Assembly (NCBI RefSeq): GCF_017876575.1
Contig: NZ_JAGIOE010000001.1
Coordinates: 1,054,001-1,118,000 of the forward strand
Length of the DNA stretch: 64,000 nucleotides
Source of the DNA: Paeniglutamicibacter psychrophenolicus
Lineage (GTDB): Bacteria; Actinomycetota; Actinomycetes; Actinomycetales; Micrococcaceae
Direction of reading: 5' to 3'
A model generated the notes under the pieces. That model was not told the DNA's origin and did no database searches. It was given only the letters and a program-made list of their open reading frames with translations. Both the position numbers and the translations under genes were made by a program. Below, one piece after another: positions 1 to 8,547 of this stretch (position 1 is its first letter; each line of letters starts with the position of its first letter).

Positions 1-2
1 CC

Positions 3-890
3 CGGTGGGGTTCGGCGATGCCCACCGCCACATTCTTTGCCTTCGCGGTGGCGGCCCTGCTGAGCTTCCTGCTCTCCGCCGGGTTGGGGCAAAGCGCCAT
101 GGAACAGTGGGGCTGGCGCATACCATTCCTGGTGGCCGCGCCCCTGGGGTTGGTGGCCTTCTGGATCCGCCGGCGCCTGGATGAGTCCCCGCTCTTCCAG
201 GAGATCAAGGATTCGACCGCGGCCCCGGAGCATGCGCCCCTGCGCACCACCCTGGCCGAACAGGGCAAGCCCATGCTCATCCTGGGCGGATACATCTCCC
301 TGACCGCGCTGTCGTTCTATATTTTCTCCACCTACATGACCACATTCCTTCGCAATGTCGTGGGGATGGACGCCACCTCCGTGCTGTTGTCGAACGTGAT
401 CGCGCTGTCGTGTGCCGCAGTGCTGGCGCCCTTCGTTGGGATCCTGTGCGACCGGATCGGACGGCGGCGGACCATGTTTGCCTCGGTGTTCCTGCTGATC
501 CTCACCGCCTATCCCGGCTACCTGCTCGCTTCCTCGGGGACCTTCGGTGGAGCGCTGGGCGGCCAAATCATGATCATGCTGGGTACCGTGAGCGCGAATG
601 TGGTCACCGCGGTGCTGCTTACCGAGGTCTTCCCAACCCGGGTGCGCTACACCGCGGCCGGAATCACCTACAACATCAGCTACGCGCTGTTCGGCGGCAC
701 CGCCCCGTTCATTGCCACCTTGCTGATTGACCTGACCGGCTCGCCCATGGCCCCGGCGGTGTACCTGACGGCTATCGCAGTGGGCGCCTTTGTCGCGGCC
801 ATGCTCCTGCCCGAAACCTCCGGACGCCGCTTGGGTGCCGGCGTGGACGACGGCTCCATCACCACGGCTGCGGAGCCTGGCCCGCGCTAG
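3..890 (+). CDS. MFS transporter, metabolite:H+ symporter type (5' partial)
   Basis: The reading frame is open from the window edge, so only the C-terminal ~295 residues are present; the ATG at 18 is internal. The segment has hydrophobic helices and the family's typical WGWRIPF motif (about residue 36), followed by a basic loop (IRRRLDESPLF) and a second-half DRIGRRR loop. These mark the proline/betaine/sugar-acid symporter subfamily of the major facilitator superfamily (12 helices, ~430-460 residues). It should import an organic acid or zwitterion with protons. The substrate cannot be read from the fragment. A very strong hairpin follows the stop codon, so it is the last gene of its transcript. 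A relative lies at 31955-33286. Confidence 0.9.
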   Translation, partial: RWGSAMPTATFFAFAVAALLSFLLSAGLGQSAMEQWGWRIPFLVAAPLGLVAFWIRRRLDESPLFQEIKDSTAAPEHAPLRTTLAEQGKPMLILGGYISLTALSFYIFSTYMTTFLRNVVGMDATSVLLSNVIALSCAAVLAPFVGILCDRIGRRRTMFASVFLLILTAYPGYLLASSGTFGGALGGQIMIMLGTVSANVVTAVLLTEVFPTRVRYTAAGITYNISYALFGGTAPFIATLLIDLTGSPMAPAVYLTAIAVGAFVAAMLLPETSGRRLGAGVDDGSITTAAEPGPR

Positions 891-910
891 TTCCCGCCGC
901 CCGGTGCGCA

Positions 911-952
911 GGCACGGCAGCCGACCCCGAACGCGGGGTCGGCTGCCGTGCC
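911..952 (+). terminator. Strong hairpin terminator after the MFS gene
   Basis: A perfect 18-bp GC-rich stem (911-928 with 935-952) with a 6-nt loop sits 20 nt downstream of the MFS stop codon. There is no clear T-tract, as is common for high-GC actinobacterial terminators. Confidence 0.8.
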
Positions 953-1410
953 ATGCCTGGATTCCTGGACGTGGTTGTTCGTCCCGAATCAGTGATCCAC
1001 AACTTGCATGTCCTTGACATGAGGCGGTTTTTGGCGCTGGGGGACTGTGCAATCGTGGGGTGACCTGCGGTGTTGCGGCAGCTCGAAACCAGCCCGTGAG
1101 ACCGGTCAAGAAATTCGTCAGCTCCATATCATGGCGCCCTGAGTGCAGCTGGGTTGGACACAGGGCAAAACAGTCTGGTGTTGGGCTTCCCGCAGTGGAT
1201 GGGCCAGCCCCGGAATAGTTCCAGCAGGGCTTTCATTGTCGCAGCACCGCCCCTAACGCCTGGGCACGGTCACCGGTTTACTGGCATGCTCCAGTCCCCA
1301 TCACCTTCTGGTATCCGGGTAAGCCATCAGGCCCATCAAACCTCCCATCAAACCTCCCTTCGAGTTCGTCCCGACTGCGTCGGGGATATGGCAACGCGCC
1401 TCGTGGCGCA
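953..1410. other. Gene-free stretch next to a transposase remnant
   Basis: No reading frame here looks like a real protein; the ORFs present are short, rich in W, H, R and P, and without recognisable domains. The stretch contains a 12-bp direct repeat (1334-1357) and may hold the decayed end of the neighbouring insertion element. Confidence 0.6.
1334..1357. repeat. Two perfect tandem copies of a 12-mer
   Basis: CATCAAACCTCC occurs twice back to back with no mismatch. It lies just beyond the broken transposase and may be a slippage scar. Confidence 0.8.
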
Positions 1411-1800
1411 CTGGAAGCTCTCGGTCTTGCCCTGGGTTGTGGGCTTGTACGGTTTGCCCGTGATTATGCTGACACCCAGGGACGGCATGTGGGTTACCAG
1501 CTGGTGCACCGCACCCGCCTGCTTGGGATTGGGGCCGTCCCGTTGTCAGGAGGCGCTGGGGCACCCGCATGCCGCGATGCCTTTCTTCACGACCGCTATG
1601 GCCAATTCGCTGGTTTCTCCCGAAGCGGCCAGGGTGGCGACAGCCAGCCGGGAATGATCATTCTGGAGCTGGAAGACCACGCACTTGCGTCCACCGGTCA
1701 GGACGTATTCGGTGGCGTCCAGTTGCCAGCACGCGTCCGGGGCCGGATGGACGAAGCGACGCCACGCTGCGCGTGGTTTCTTCTTGGACCGGCAGGGCGG
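1411..1800 (-). pseudogene. IS481-type transposase fragment, frameshifted
   Basis: Read on the minus strand from 1800, one frame encodes ACWQLDATEYVLTGGRKC followed by VVFQLQNDHSRLAVATLAAS, the start of an IS481-family integrase core (first catalytic Asp in QLDAT, then the DDHSR-like block). The frame breaks near 1550. DNG continues in a second frame (the LLSDNG block of the family) and LVTHMPSLGVSIITGKPYKPTTQGKTESF in a third, which matches the region before the catalytic Glu. So at least two frameshifts plus loss of both ends leave a non-functional remnant of about 130 codons. The surrounding 900-1800 region has no other gene, so this islet marks a past insertion between the MFS gene and the FMN reductase. 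Confidence 0.85.
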
Positions 1801-1863
1801 CGCGCGAATGACAAGGTGCTGGGCTCGGGCCGAAGCCCGATCCCAGCACCTATGGGTTGGAAA

Positions 1864-2472
1864 TTACTTCTCGGCCTTCTCGACCGGGTCCGGGTCTCCG
1901 ATGTGGCCTTCGGCGCTGGAGTCCAGGACGCGCTCGACGAAGGCCGCGTACTCGCGCATGTAGTGGGCCAGGAAATCGGCCGTCCCACTGTCAGTGACGG
2001 TTCCGTCATCCTCGAAGAGCCCGGGCTTGAAAGCGATGTACGCCTCGGGGGAGTTCAGCTGCGGGGCGTCCAGGAAGCTGAGGACGCTGCGCATGGAGGA
2101 CTGCATGACCGCGGTGCCGATGGCGCCGACGGATGCCCCGACGATGCCCGAGGGCTTGCGGGCGAAGGAATTGGTGCCCCAGGGGCGCGAGCCCCAGTCG
2201 ATGGCGTTCTTCAGCGCGCCGGGGATGGAACGGTTGTATTCGGGGGAGACGAACAGCAGGCCGTCGGCCGATTCGATGGACTGCTTCAGTGCCGTGCCCT
2301 CGGGAGGGTAGCTGGCGTCGAAGTCGTAGTTGTACAACGGGAGATCCTTGATGGGGATCTCGGTGAATTGAAGGTTGTCCGGTGCCAGCTTGATCAACGC
2401 CTTGGACAGGGTGCGGTTGATGGAGTTGGCGGACAGCGAACCGACGAAATAACCAATGTTGTAGTTAGTCAT
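1864..2472 (-). CDS. NADPH-dependent FMN reductase family protein
   Basis: A 202-residue flavodoxin-fold protein of the NADPH-dependent FMN reductase/azoreductase family, cytoplasmic. The N-terminal VGSLSANSINRTLS loop is the phosphate-binding loop for FMN, and SPEYNRSIPGALKNAIDW (about residues 75-93) is the highly conserved motif contacting the flavin ring. Members reduce free flavin, quinones or azo dyes with NAD(P)H; the natural substrate here is unknown. It stands alone, with the IS481 remnant downstream and a ~294-nt gap to the next gene of the same strand, so it is probably monocistronic. Length matches the family. Confidence 0.88.
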   Translation of the reverse strand: MTNYNIGYFVGSLSANSINRTLSKALIKLAPDNLQFTEIPIKDLPLYNYDFDASYPPEGTALKQSIESADGLLFVSPEYNRSIPGALKNAIDWGSRPWGTNSFARKPSGIVGASVGAIGTAVMQSSMRSVLSFLDAPQLNSPEAYIAFKPGLFEDDGTVTDSGTADFLAHYMREYAAFVERVLDSSAEGHIGDPDPVEKAEK

Positions 2473-2766
2473 GGGGACAGTCCAACATGGGAAATACCGG
2501 CACGTCCATAGTCGGAAAACCGAATTTTTGGTGAATGTGCAACCCGGTCAAGTGGTGGTTTCGAAACGGCTGCCGGGACTCTGCCTCGGATGGGGACCGC
2601 TCACCGCAGCGGCACCCGGGGACGAACAGCGACAGGTCGGCCAATCCCAGAACGCGGCAGTGGACTTGGAAGCCAACCTTGCCAGCCGCAAGATGCGGGC
2701 GGGAGATTCAACGATTCGTCCGTCCTCGTCGTGGCGTGCAGGCCACCGACCCCTTGTAGACTTCGG

Positions 2767-3753
2767 TCAATGCAAGATCGCGCCACGTTGCAGCGAATTG
2801 CCCGGTGCACGCCCTTGCCCAAACGCGTTGATGTTCTGGGCGATTTCCATCGCCCGACGCATGAAGGTTTGGCGCGCATGGCCGGAGTGATGCGGCGTGG
2901 CGAGGACGTTCGGAAGGTCCGCGAAGCGCGAGACCGATTCGGGGGCATCAATTCCCTCGGGGGCGTCCCACCAAACATCCAGGGCCGCACCGCCGATCGT
3001 TCGATCCCGAAGAGCCGCATACAGCGCATCCTCGTCAACGATGGCTCCGCGGGAGACGTTGACGAGCAGTGCGTCGCCGCGCATTTGCGTGAATTGCCTG
3101 GATCCCATCAGACCTCGGGTTTCATCGGTGAGCGGCAGGCAAAGCACCACCACGTCGCTCGCTTTCAGCAGCTCGGGCAGGTCCTCCATGGGATTGACCC
3201 ACTCGAGGCCCGCATCCAGGGCAGATCCGGCCTCGGGGTTGCGGCGCACCGCAACCGCCGTCATGCCAAGCCCCGTGCACATGCGCACCGTCTCGGTGCC
3301 GATTCCGCCGAGCCCCACGAACCCGATGGTCAGCTCATCCAGCGTGCGGTGCAGCGGCGTCTCCAACTCGGTGGCCACCGAGCGCCACATACCCGATCTC
3401 ATTTCCGAGCTCACGTCGAGCAGCCGCCGCTGGTGCGCCAGCACGACCATCAGGATGTGCTCGGCGATCGAGCGCTCATGGTGTGCGGTCCGCAACACCA
3501 CCGTCCCTTGCCGGAGGTCTGCGACGGCTACCCGGTCGGCACCGGAGCCGGTGATGTGCACCAGTCCCGCGGGGGAGGCAGCCGCGTCCGCGGAGCTTAG
3601 CCTTGCGCACACCAGCACCTCGGCGCGGGCAATAGCGGCGGACTGCTCTTTCGCGGGCCGGCCGGCCACGAATTCCCAGTCGTTGCCCAGGGTGTTTTCC
3701 CGCAGCAGGTCCGCGAACCTGGAGATGATGGGGTCGGTGACAACGATGCGCAT
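2767..3753 (-). CDS. D-isomer specific 2-hydroxyacid dehydrogenase
   Basis: A 328-residue NAD(P)-dependent 2-hydroxyacid dehydrogenase. The Rossmann motif GLGGIG is near residue 145; the catalytic Arg is in NVSRGAIVDE, the Glu is in DAPE and the His is in ATPHHSGH. I chose ATG 3753 rather than the upstream ATG at 3840, because the latter would run deep into the preceding dehydratase gene and the MRIVVTDP start fits the family. The gene follows the glucarate dehydratase paralogue by only 5 nt, so the two share a transcript. Likely role: reduction or oxidation of a C2-C4 hydroxyacid (glyoxylate, hydroxypyruvate, tartronate type) linked to sugar-acid breakdown. The exact substrate is inferred, not visible. 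Confidence 0.87.
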   Translation of the reverse strand: MRIVVTDPIISRFADLLRENTLGNDWEFVAGRPAKEQSAAIARAEVLVCARLSSADAAASPAGLVHITGSGADRVAVADLRQGTVVLRTAHHERSIAEHILMVVLAHQRRLLDVSSEMRSGMWRSVATELETPLHRTLDELTIGFVGLGGIGTETVRMCTGLGMTAVAVRRNPEAGSALDAGLEWVNPMEDLPELLKASDVVVLCLPLTDETRGLMGSRQFTQMRGDALLVNVSRGAIVDEDALYAALRDRTIGGAALDVWWDAPEGIDAPESVSRFADLPNVLATPHHSGHARQTFMRRAMEIAQNINAFGQGRAPGNSLQRGAILH

Positions 3754-3758
3754 GCCGT

Positions 3759-5087
3759 TCACCAGCGCGGGGTGGTGAGCTGGAAGTCCGCGTGGATGCT
3801 TTGCATGTATCCGGTGTCGTCGCGCTTGGTCAGCCCGCAATCCAGGTACTGCCGGTGCATCCGGGCAAGCGCCTCTTCGTCGAGTTCGATGCCCAGCCCC
3901 GGCTTGGTGGAAACCTTGACCGAGCCGTCCCTGATTTCCAGGGCACCCGGGACGATGACGTCATCGCCTGCCGGTTTCCAGGGCCAGTGGGTGTCGCAGG
4001 CGTAGTCGATGTTCCTGGTGGCTGCGGCCAGCTGGATCATCGCGGCGAAGCTGATTCCCAGGTGGGAATTCGAATGCATGGAAAGGCCTAGCCCGAAGGT
4101 CTCGGCAATGCCCGCCAAAGCTTGCGAGCGCCGCAGCCCTCCCCAGAAGTGGTGGTCCGAGAGGACAACATCCACTGCGCCGGCGGCGATGGCCGGCGGG
4201 ACGTCGTTGAACGAGACCACGCACATGTTGGTGGCGATGGGGAGATCGATTTCCTTGCGCACCGCGGCGTTGTCGGCGATCGACAGGCAGGGGTCCTCGA
4301 GGTATTCCAGCACCGGCTCCAGCCGGCGTCCGATCTTGAGGGCGGTCTCGACGGTCCATACGCCGTTGGGATCGATGCGCAGCGGCATTCTTGGGAATGC
4401 CTCGCGCAGGGCCTCGATGGTGGCCGCCTCGATTTCCGGCTCGAAGACTCCGCCCTTGAGCTTGAGCGCGGTGAACCCGTACTCGTCCACCATCTTGCGG
4501 GCCTGGGCCACGATTCCGGACGGGTCCAGGGCCTCGCCCCAGGCATCGGGTTCCTGGCCCGGGTGCCCTGCCCACTTGTAGAAGAGGTAGCCGCTGAACG
4601 CGACCTCGTCCCGCACCGCTCCGCCCAACAGCGTGCTTACCGGCACGCCCAGGGTCTTTCCCTGGATATCCAGGCAGGCCACGTCGAATGCCGAGAGCAC
4701 CCGGTCATCCAGGGAGGTGGTGGTGACCATGCCCCCGGTGCCGTGCCCGCCGATTCCCGAGTCCTCGCGCAATGATTCGGAAACCAGCGTGGCGACCTGG
4801 TTGATGTTGAAGGCGTCCGCACCCACCAGCAGGGCACCGGCCCGGTCCAGCCTGGCCACGTGTGCCTCGTCCCCGTAGGTTTCCCCCAACCCATAGGTGC
4901 CGTCCTGGGTGCGGATGACCACGATGGCGCGCAGCGCGAAAGGTTCGTGCACTCCCACGGAGTTCAGCAGCGGGGGATCGGCGAACGCCACGGGAGTCAC
5001 GGTGATCTCGGTGATGATGGCCCGATTGGTGGCTGTTGCGCGTGGTGAAAGGGTGGAGAGCGAGCGGTCTGCGTCAGATTCCGACAT
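3759..5087 (-). CDS. Glucarate dehydratase paralogue (enolase superfamily)
   Basis: A 442-residue member of the glucarate dehydratase group of the enolase superfamily. It would dehydrate D-glucarate or a close aldarate to 5-dehydro-4-deoxyglucarate using Mg2+. Visible signature residues: KLKGG (KxK base pair), RIDPNG (metal Asp), EDP (metal Glu), ATNMC (third metal region), SDHHFWGG, and the catalytic His in SMHSNSHLG. I chose ATG 5087 (MSESDADR) over the ATG at 5138, which would overlap the promoter elements. It is the first gene of an operon with the 2-hydroxyacid dehydrogenase and is divergent from a lysR gene. A second, more canonical GudD lies at 7216-8547. This copy may act on another diacid or be an auxiliary GudX-like protein. 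Confidence 0.87.
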   Translation of the reverse strand: MSESDADRSLSTLSPRATATNRAIITEITVTPVAFADPPLLNSVGVHEPFALRAIVVIRTQDGTYGLGETYGDEAHVARLDRAGALLVGADAFNINQVATLVSESLREDSGIGGHGTGGMVTTTSLDDRVLSAFDVACLDIQGKTLGVPVSTLLGGAVRDEVAFSGYLFYKWAGHPGQEPDAWGEALDPSGIVAQARKMVDEYGFTALKLKGGVFEPEIEAATIEALREAFPRMPLRIDPNGVWTVETALKIGRRLEPVLEYLEDPCLSIADNAAVRKEIDLPIATNMCVVSFNDVPPAIAAGAVDVVLSDHHFWGGLRRSQALAGIAETFGLGLSMHSNSHLGISFAAMIQLAAATRNIDYACDTHWPWKPAGDDVIVPGALEIRDGSVKVSTKPGLGIELDEEALARMHRQYLDCGLTKRDDTGYMQSIHADFQLTTPRW

Positions 5088-5121
5088 GTTGGGGCTCCGT
5101 ATCAATGGGGTGGTTAGACTC

Positions 5122-5152
5122 ACCCTAGGAGAGTGCATCGATGCATGTCCAA
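5122..5152 (-). promoter_or_regulatory. Promoter of the gudD-paralogue operon
   Basis: On the minus strand: -35 TTGGAC (5152-5147), 19-nt spacer, -10 TAGGGT (5127-5122), about 35 nt before the start codon. The extended block TTGGACA-N-GCATC is shared with the promoters at 11233-11263 and 12268-12297, and with one mismatch at 21247-21277. Confidence 0.65.
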
Positions 5153-5171
5153 GCTAAAATTGGCAACCAAT

Positions 5172-5188
5172 CATTCAAGGAGTGAATC
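5172..5188. promoter_or_regulatory. LysR-type operator, T-N11-A, overlapping a ribosome binding site
   Basis: CATTCAAGGAGTGAATC is an inverted repeat (ATTCA-N5-TGAAT) holding T-N11-A, typical of LysR-family boxes. It ends one base before the lysR start codon and contains that gene's AAGGAG ribosome binding site. It lies exactly 19 nt upstream of the divergent -35 element. Confidence 0.65.
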
Positions 5189-5189
5189 G

Positions 5190-6125
5190 ATGTTTTCGTT
5201 GATCCAACTCGAATCCTTCGTGGCGGTGGCCGAGGAATTGCACTTCGGTGCGGCCGCGGACCGGCTGAACATGACGCAGCCTCCGTTGAGCCGACAGATC
5301 CAGCTCCTTGAGCGCGAACTCCAGGCGCAGCTGTTCATCCGCAACTCCCGGCGCGTGGAACTCACCGCCGCCGGACGGGTGCTGCTGCCCAACGCCAGGC
5401 GGATCCTGGACCTGAGTGCCAAGACCAGCCTTGAGGTTTCCCGGGTGGCCACGGGGGACGCCGGCACAGTGGTCATCGGCTACACGGCCGTTGCGGGCCA
5501 AGCGGTGCTGCCCGACCTGCTGGGCCAGGCCTCCAAGCACCTGCCGCATGTCACGCTGGTGCTGCGCGAGGCCGTGTCCGTCGAGCAGCTGGATGCCTTG
5601 AGCAAGGGCGCGATCGACATGGGAATCCTGCGCCCAATCGTCACCCGGCCCGGCGTGCTTACCCAGTTGATCAAGAAGGACCGGCTGGTGGTGGCGCTTC
5701 CGGAGGGCCACGACCTGGCAACGGGCAAGGGGGTTCTCATCAAGGAACTGGTGGGCCTGCCGCTGATGATGTACTCGACGGGCGAGGCACGGTATTTCTA
5801 CGACCTGGTCCTGCGGCTCTTCGACTCGGTCGGCGCCCGCCCGAACATCGCCCAGATTGCCAGTCAGATCCCGGCGCTTTTGGCGCTGGTTGCCGCCGGG
5901 CTCGGCGTCACGCTGGTGCCGGCCACGGCCATGGAATTCACCCCGCGCGGTGTGGTCTTCGAGGAGATCACCGGGCCCAACGGGCTGTCCAACTTGAACC
6001 ACTCGGATATGTACCTGGCTTGGGACGAATCCTCCACCAACCCCGCCGCGGAGATGCTCCGCAAGATCTACCTTGAATGGCTCAATGAGGAAGCATCGGA
6101 AACCAACGGACCAACGGCCTCGTAG
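5190..6125 (+). CDS. LysR-family regulator of sugar-acid genes
   Basis: A 311-residue LysR-type transcription regulator: N-terminal winged helix-turn-helix (ESFVAVAEELHFGAAADRLNMTQPP and LSRQIQLLERE in the first ~45 residues) and a periplasmic-binding-like effector domain. ATG 5190 is preferred to the ATG at 5133 because AAGGAG stands 7 nt before it and the MFSLIQLESF start is standard. It is divergent from the gudD paralogue and closely resembles the regulator at 11342-12229 (shared EELHFGxAAxRLNMTQPPLSRQIQ). The operator covering its ribosome binding site suggests autorepression together with activation of the divergent operon. The likely effector is glucarate or a pathway intermediate (inferred). 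Confidence 0.9.
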   Translation: MFSLIQLESFVAVAEELHFGAAADRLNMTQPPLSRQIQLLERELQAQLFIRNSRRVELTAAGRVLLPNARRILDLSAKTSLEVSRVATGDAGTVVIGYTAVAGQAVLPDLLGQASKHLPHVTLVLREAVSVEQLDALSKGAIDMGILRPIVTRPGVLTQLIKKDRLVVALPEGHDLATGKGVLIKELVGLPLMMYSTGEARYFYDLVLRLFDSVGARPNIAQIASQIPALLALVAAGLGVTLVPATAMEFTPRGVVFEEITGPNGLSNLNHSDMYLAWDESSTNPAAEMLRKIYLEWLNEEASETNGPTAS

Positions 6126-6139
6126 GTCAGGGCCGCGGT

Positions 6140-7081
6140 TCAGCCCAGGAAGAGCGTGATCACCAGCGTCACCGGCAGGGCCAGCAGCGTGCTGCACAGG
6201 ATGACCTCGCGCACCACCGTCGTTTCGAGCCTGAACTGCTGGGAGAAGAGCAGCACGTTCTGGGCCGTGGGCAGGGCGGCCATGATCACGACCCCAAGCA
6301 GGTCCGTGCCTTCCAGCTTGAACACCAGTGCGGCCAATGCCCAAGCCGCCAATGGCATGAAAAGCATCTTGAAAAAGGTGGCCAGGAAGACCTCGCCGCG
6401 CAACGCCTTGTCGGCCAACGGACGCTGCCCAAAAAGCGACATCCCGAAGGCCATCAGCAGCAGCGGGATCGAGGCCTGCCCCAGCATGTCGATGGGGATG
6501 TTGATGACTTCGGGCAGGTGCAGGTCGAAGGCCGCGAACAGGGCGCCAATGAACGTGGCGATGGTGACCGGGTTGGCGATGGACCGAAGGATGGTCTTGC
6601 CCAGCGGGGTCTTGTTTTCCTGGTTGCCGCTGGCCCTGGAGGCCAGGGCGAAGATGCACAGGTAGACCGGGGCGATCATCAGCAGCTGGGCGATGAGAAC
6701 CGAGACCACCGGGTTGGTGCTTCCCACGGCGTAGAGCGCCAGCGGCACACCGATGTTCCCGGCGTTGACGTAGCTGGTGGACATGGCCGCGCCGGGAAGC
6801 CGGGTTGCCGGGACCTTGAAGAACAACTTGGCGCCCAGTGCGTACAGAGAGCCGGTCAAGACGGCGGTGATCAGTGCAATCGGGGTGTACACGCCGATGA
6901 CGGCCCGCAAATCGGTCTCCGAGAGCAGCATGAACATCAGCGCCGGATTGGTTATGTAGTAGATCAGCGGTGTCAGCCCGGTGGCAATGGACTCGCGCTT
7001 GCGCGGCAACAACCTTGCGGTGACCAAACCAATGCCAATCAAGATCAGCACGATCGAGAACCCCTGGAGCACTCCTTGCAC
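6140..7081 (-). CDS. AEC-family (auxin efflux carrier type) membrane transporter
   Basis: A 313-residue integral membrane protein with about ten hydrophobic segments in the two-times-five arrangement of the AEC (malonate/malate/auxin carrier) family. The GNIGVPLALYAVG motif near residue 110 and the ALPTAQNVLLFSQQF motif near residue 280 are typical. Bacterial members move dicarboxylates or other small anions, so a role in uptake or efflux of an aldarate or its product fits the location between two glucarate dehydratase operons. It faces the lysR gene with a 14-nt gap (convergent). A hairpin between it and gudD suggests separate transcription, and a TGGTGAA-N6-TTCACCA palindrome lies upstream. 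Confidence 0.85.
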   Translation of the reverse strand: MQGVLQGFSIVLILIGIGLVTARLLPRKRESIATGLTPLIYYITNPALMFMLLSETDLRAVIGVYTPIALITAVLTGSLYALGAKLFFKVPATRLPGAAMSTSYVNAGNIGVPLALYAVGSTNPVVSVLIAQLLMIAPVYLCIFALASRASGNQENKTPLGKTILRSIANPVTIATFIGALFAAFDLHLPEVINIPIDMLGQASIPLLLMAFGMSLFGQRPLADKALRGEVFLATFFKMLFMPLAAWALAALVFKLEGTDLLGVVIMAALPTAQNVLLFSQQFRLETTVVREVILCSTLLALPVTLVITLFLG

Positions 7082-7113
7082 ATGGCCTCCCGAATAGGCG
7101 TTGGTGATCGTTG

Positions 7114-7133
7114 TGGTGAACCGGTGTTCACCA
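7114..7133. promoter_or_regulatory. Palindrome upstream of the AEC carrier gene
   Basis: TGGTGAACCGGTGTTCACCA has perfect 7-bp arms around CCGGTG and lies 33 nt upstream of the carrier start. It is either an operator for a dimeric regulator or part of the terminator region; the binding protein is unknown. Confidence 0.4.
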
Positions 7134-7138
7134 GGCGA

Positions 7139-7189
7139 GGCAAGGGACGGTGGGGGAGTCCGAATGAACCATCCCCACCGTCCCTTGCC
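7139..7189 (-). terminator. Terminator of the kdgD-aldh-gudD operon
   Basis: A perfect 17-bp stem (7139-7155 with 7173-7189) and 17-nt loop lies 27 nt past the gudD stop on the minus strand. It separates this operon from the AEC gene that follows on the same strand. Confidence 0.75.
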
Positions 7190-7215
7190 TTATTTCATTG
7201 TTCCCAAAAGCTGTC

Positions 7216-8547
7216 TCAGCGCACCAGCGCCGGGGACTTGGCGTCGAATTCCCAACCCGGAATCAGGTACTGCATCGAGGCGGCGTCGTCGCGCGAGCCC
7301 AGCCCGTGCTCCAGGTAGAGCTCGTGGGCCTCGGCCAAACGCGTGCGGTCCAGGGTGACGCCCAGGCCCGAACGCTCCGGGACCTTGATCTCGCCATTGC
7401 GGATCAGCAGCGGCTCCTCGGTCAATCCCTGGCCGTCCTGCCAGATCCAGTGCGTGTCCAGGGCCGTGATCTCGCCCGGTGCGGCGGCGCCGACCTGCGT
7501 GAACATGGCCAGGGAGATGTCGAAGTGGTTGTTCGAGTGCGAACCCCACGTCAGCCCGAACTCGTCGCAGAGCTGGGCCACGCGCACGGATCCGGCCATG
7601 GTCCAGAAGTGCGGATCGGCCAGCGGGATGTCCACGGCATTGGTGCGCACCGCGTGGGACATCTCGCGCCAGTCGGTGGCGATCATGTTGGTGGCGGTCG
7701 CCAGGCCAGTGGCCCGCCGGAACTCGGCCACCACCTCGCGCCCGGAGTACTTGCCCTCGGCGCCGCACGGGTCCTCGGCGTAGGCAACGACTCCCCGCAT
7801 CCTCTTGCCCAGGCGGATGGCGTCCTTGAGCAGCCAGCCGCCGTTGGGATCCAGGGTGATGCGGGCTTCGGGGAAGCGTTCCTTCAGGGCAATGACCGCA
7901 TCGACCTCGGCGTCGCCTTCCTGCACGCCGCCCTTGAGCTTGAAGTCCTTGAACCCGTAGCGCTTCTGCGCCGCCTCGGCCAGCCGGACGATGGCAGCCG
8001 GTGTCATGGCCTCTTCGCGGCGCACCTTCTCCCAGTCGTCGGCGCCGTTGGGCTCGCGCAGGTAGGGAAGATCGGTGTCATCCGGGTTGCCCACATAGAA
8101 GAGGTAGCCAAGCATCGGAACCGCATCGCGCTGCTGGCCCTCGCCCAGCAGCTCCGCCACCGGGACGCCGAGGAACTGGCCGTGCAGATCCAGCAGCGCC
8201 GACTCGATCGCGGTGACCGCGTGCACCGTGGTGCGCAGGTCAAAGGTCTGGGCCCCGCGCCCGCCGGAATCCCGGTCCGCGAACCTGGTGGCAACCGCAC
8301 GCAGCAGCGTGCGGAACCGTGCCACCGGGGCGCCGACGAGCAGTTCGGCGGCTTCCTCGATGGTGCGGCGGATGGGTTCCCCGCCCGGCACCTCGCCCAG
8401 GCCCGTGCGGCCCTCGGAATCGGTGATGATGGTGATGTTGCGGGTGAAGAACGGCCCGTGGGCCCCGGAGAGGTTCAGCAGCATCGAGTCGTGCCCGGCA
8501 ACCGGGACGACCTCGATGGAGGCGATGGTGGGTTGCGCTGCACTCAT
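7216..8547 (-). CDS. gudD: Glucarate dehydratase
   Basis: A 443-residue enolase-superfamily enzyme that dehydrates D-glucarate (and idarate) to 5-dehydro-4-deoxy-D-glucarate. All active-site blocks of GudD are visible: KDFKLKGG (KxK), [30 protein letters not shown] and the catalytic His in GSHSNNHFD. The start is ATG 8547 ([13 protein letters not shown]), which overlaps the stop of the upstream aldehyde dehydrogenase by four bases (ATGA), so translation is coupled. It is the third gene of the kdgD-aldh-gudD operon, which encodes the whole route from glucarate to 2-oxoglutarate. Family length is ~440. Confidence 0.93.
   Translation of the reverse strand: MSAAQPTIASIEVVPVAGHDSMLLNLSGAHGPFFTRNITIITDSEGRTGLGEVPGGEPIRRTIEEAAELLVGAPVARFRTLLRAVATRFADRDSGGRGAQTFDLRTTVHAVTAIESALLDLHGQFLGVPVAELLGEGQQRDAVPMLGYLFYVGNPDDTDLPYLREPNGADDWEKVRREEAMTPAAIVRLAEAAQKRYGFKDFKLKGGVQEGDAEVDAVIALKERFPEARITLDPNGGWLLKDAIRLGKRMRGVVAYAEDPCGAEGKYSGREVVAEFRRATGLATATNMIATDWREMSHAVRTNAVDIPLADPHFWTMAGSVRVAQLCDEFGLTWGSHSNNHFDISLAMFTQVGAAAPGEITALDTHWIWQDGQGLTEEPLLIRNGEIKVPERSGLGVTLDRTRLAEAHELYLEHGLGSRDDAASMQYLIPGWEFDAKSPALVR

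Noticed and set aside
5175-6659. A 494-codon minus-strand frame across lysR and the AEC carrier gene
   Set aside because: It overlaps two well-supported genes in other frames and has no recognisable domain.
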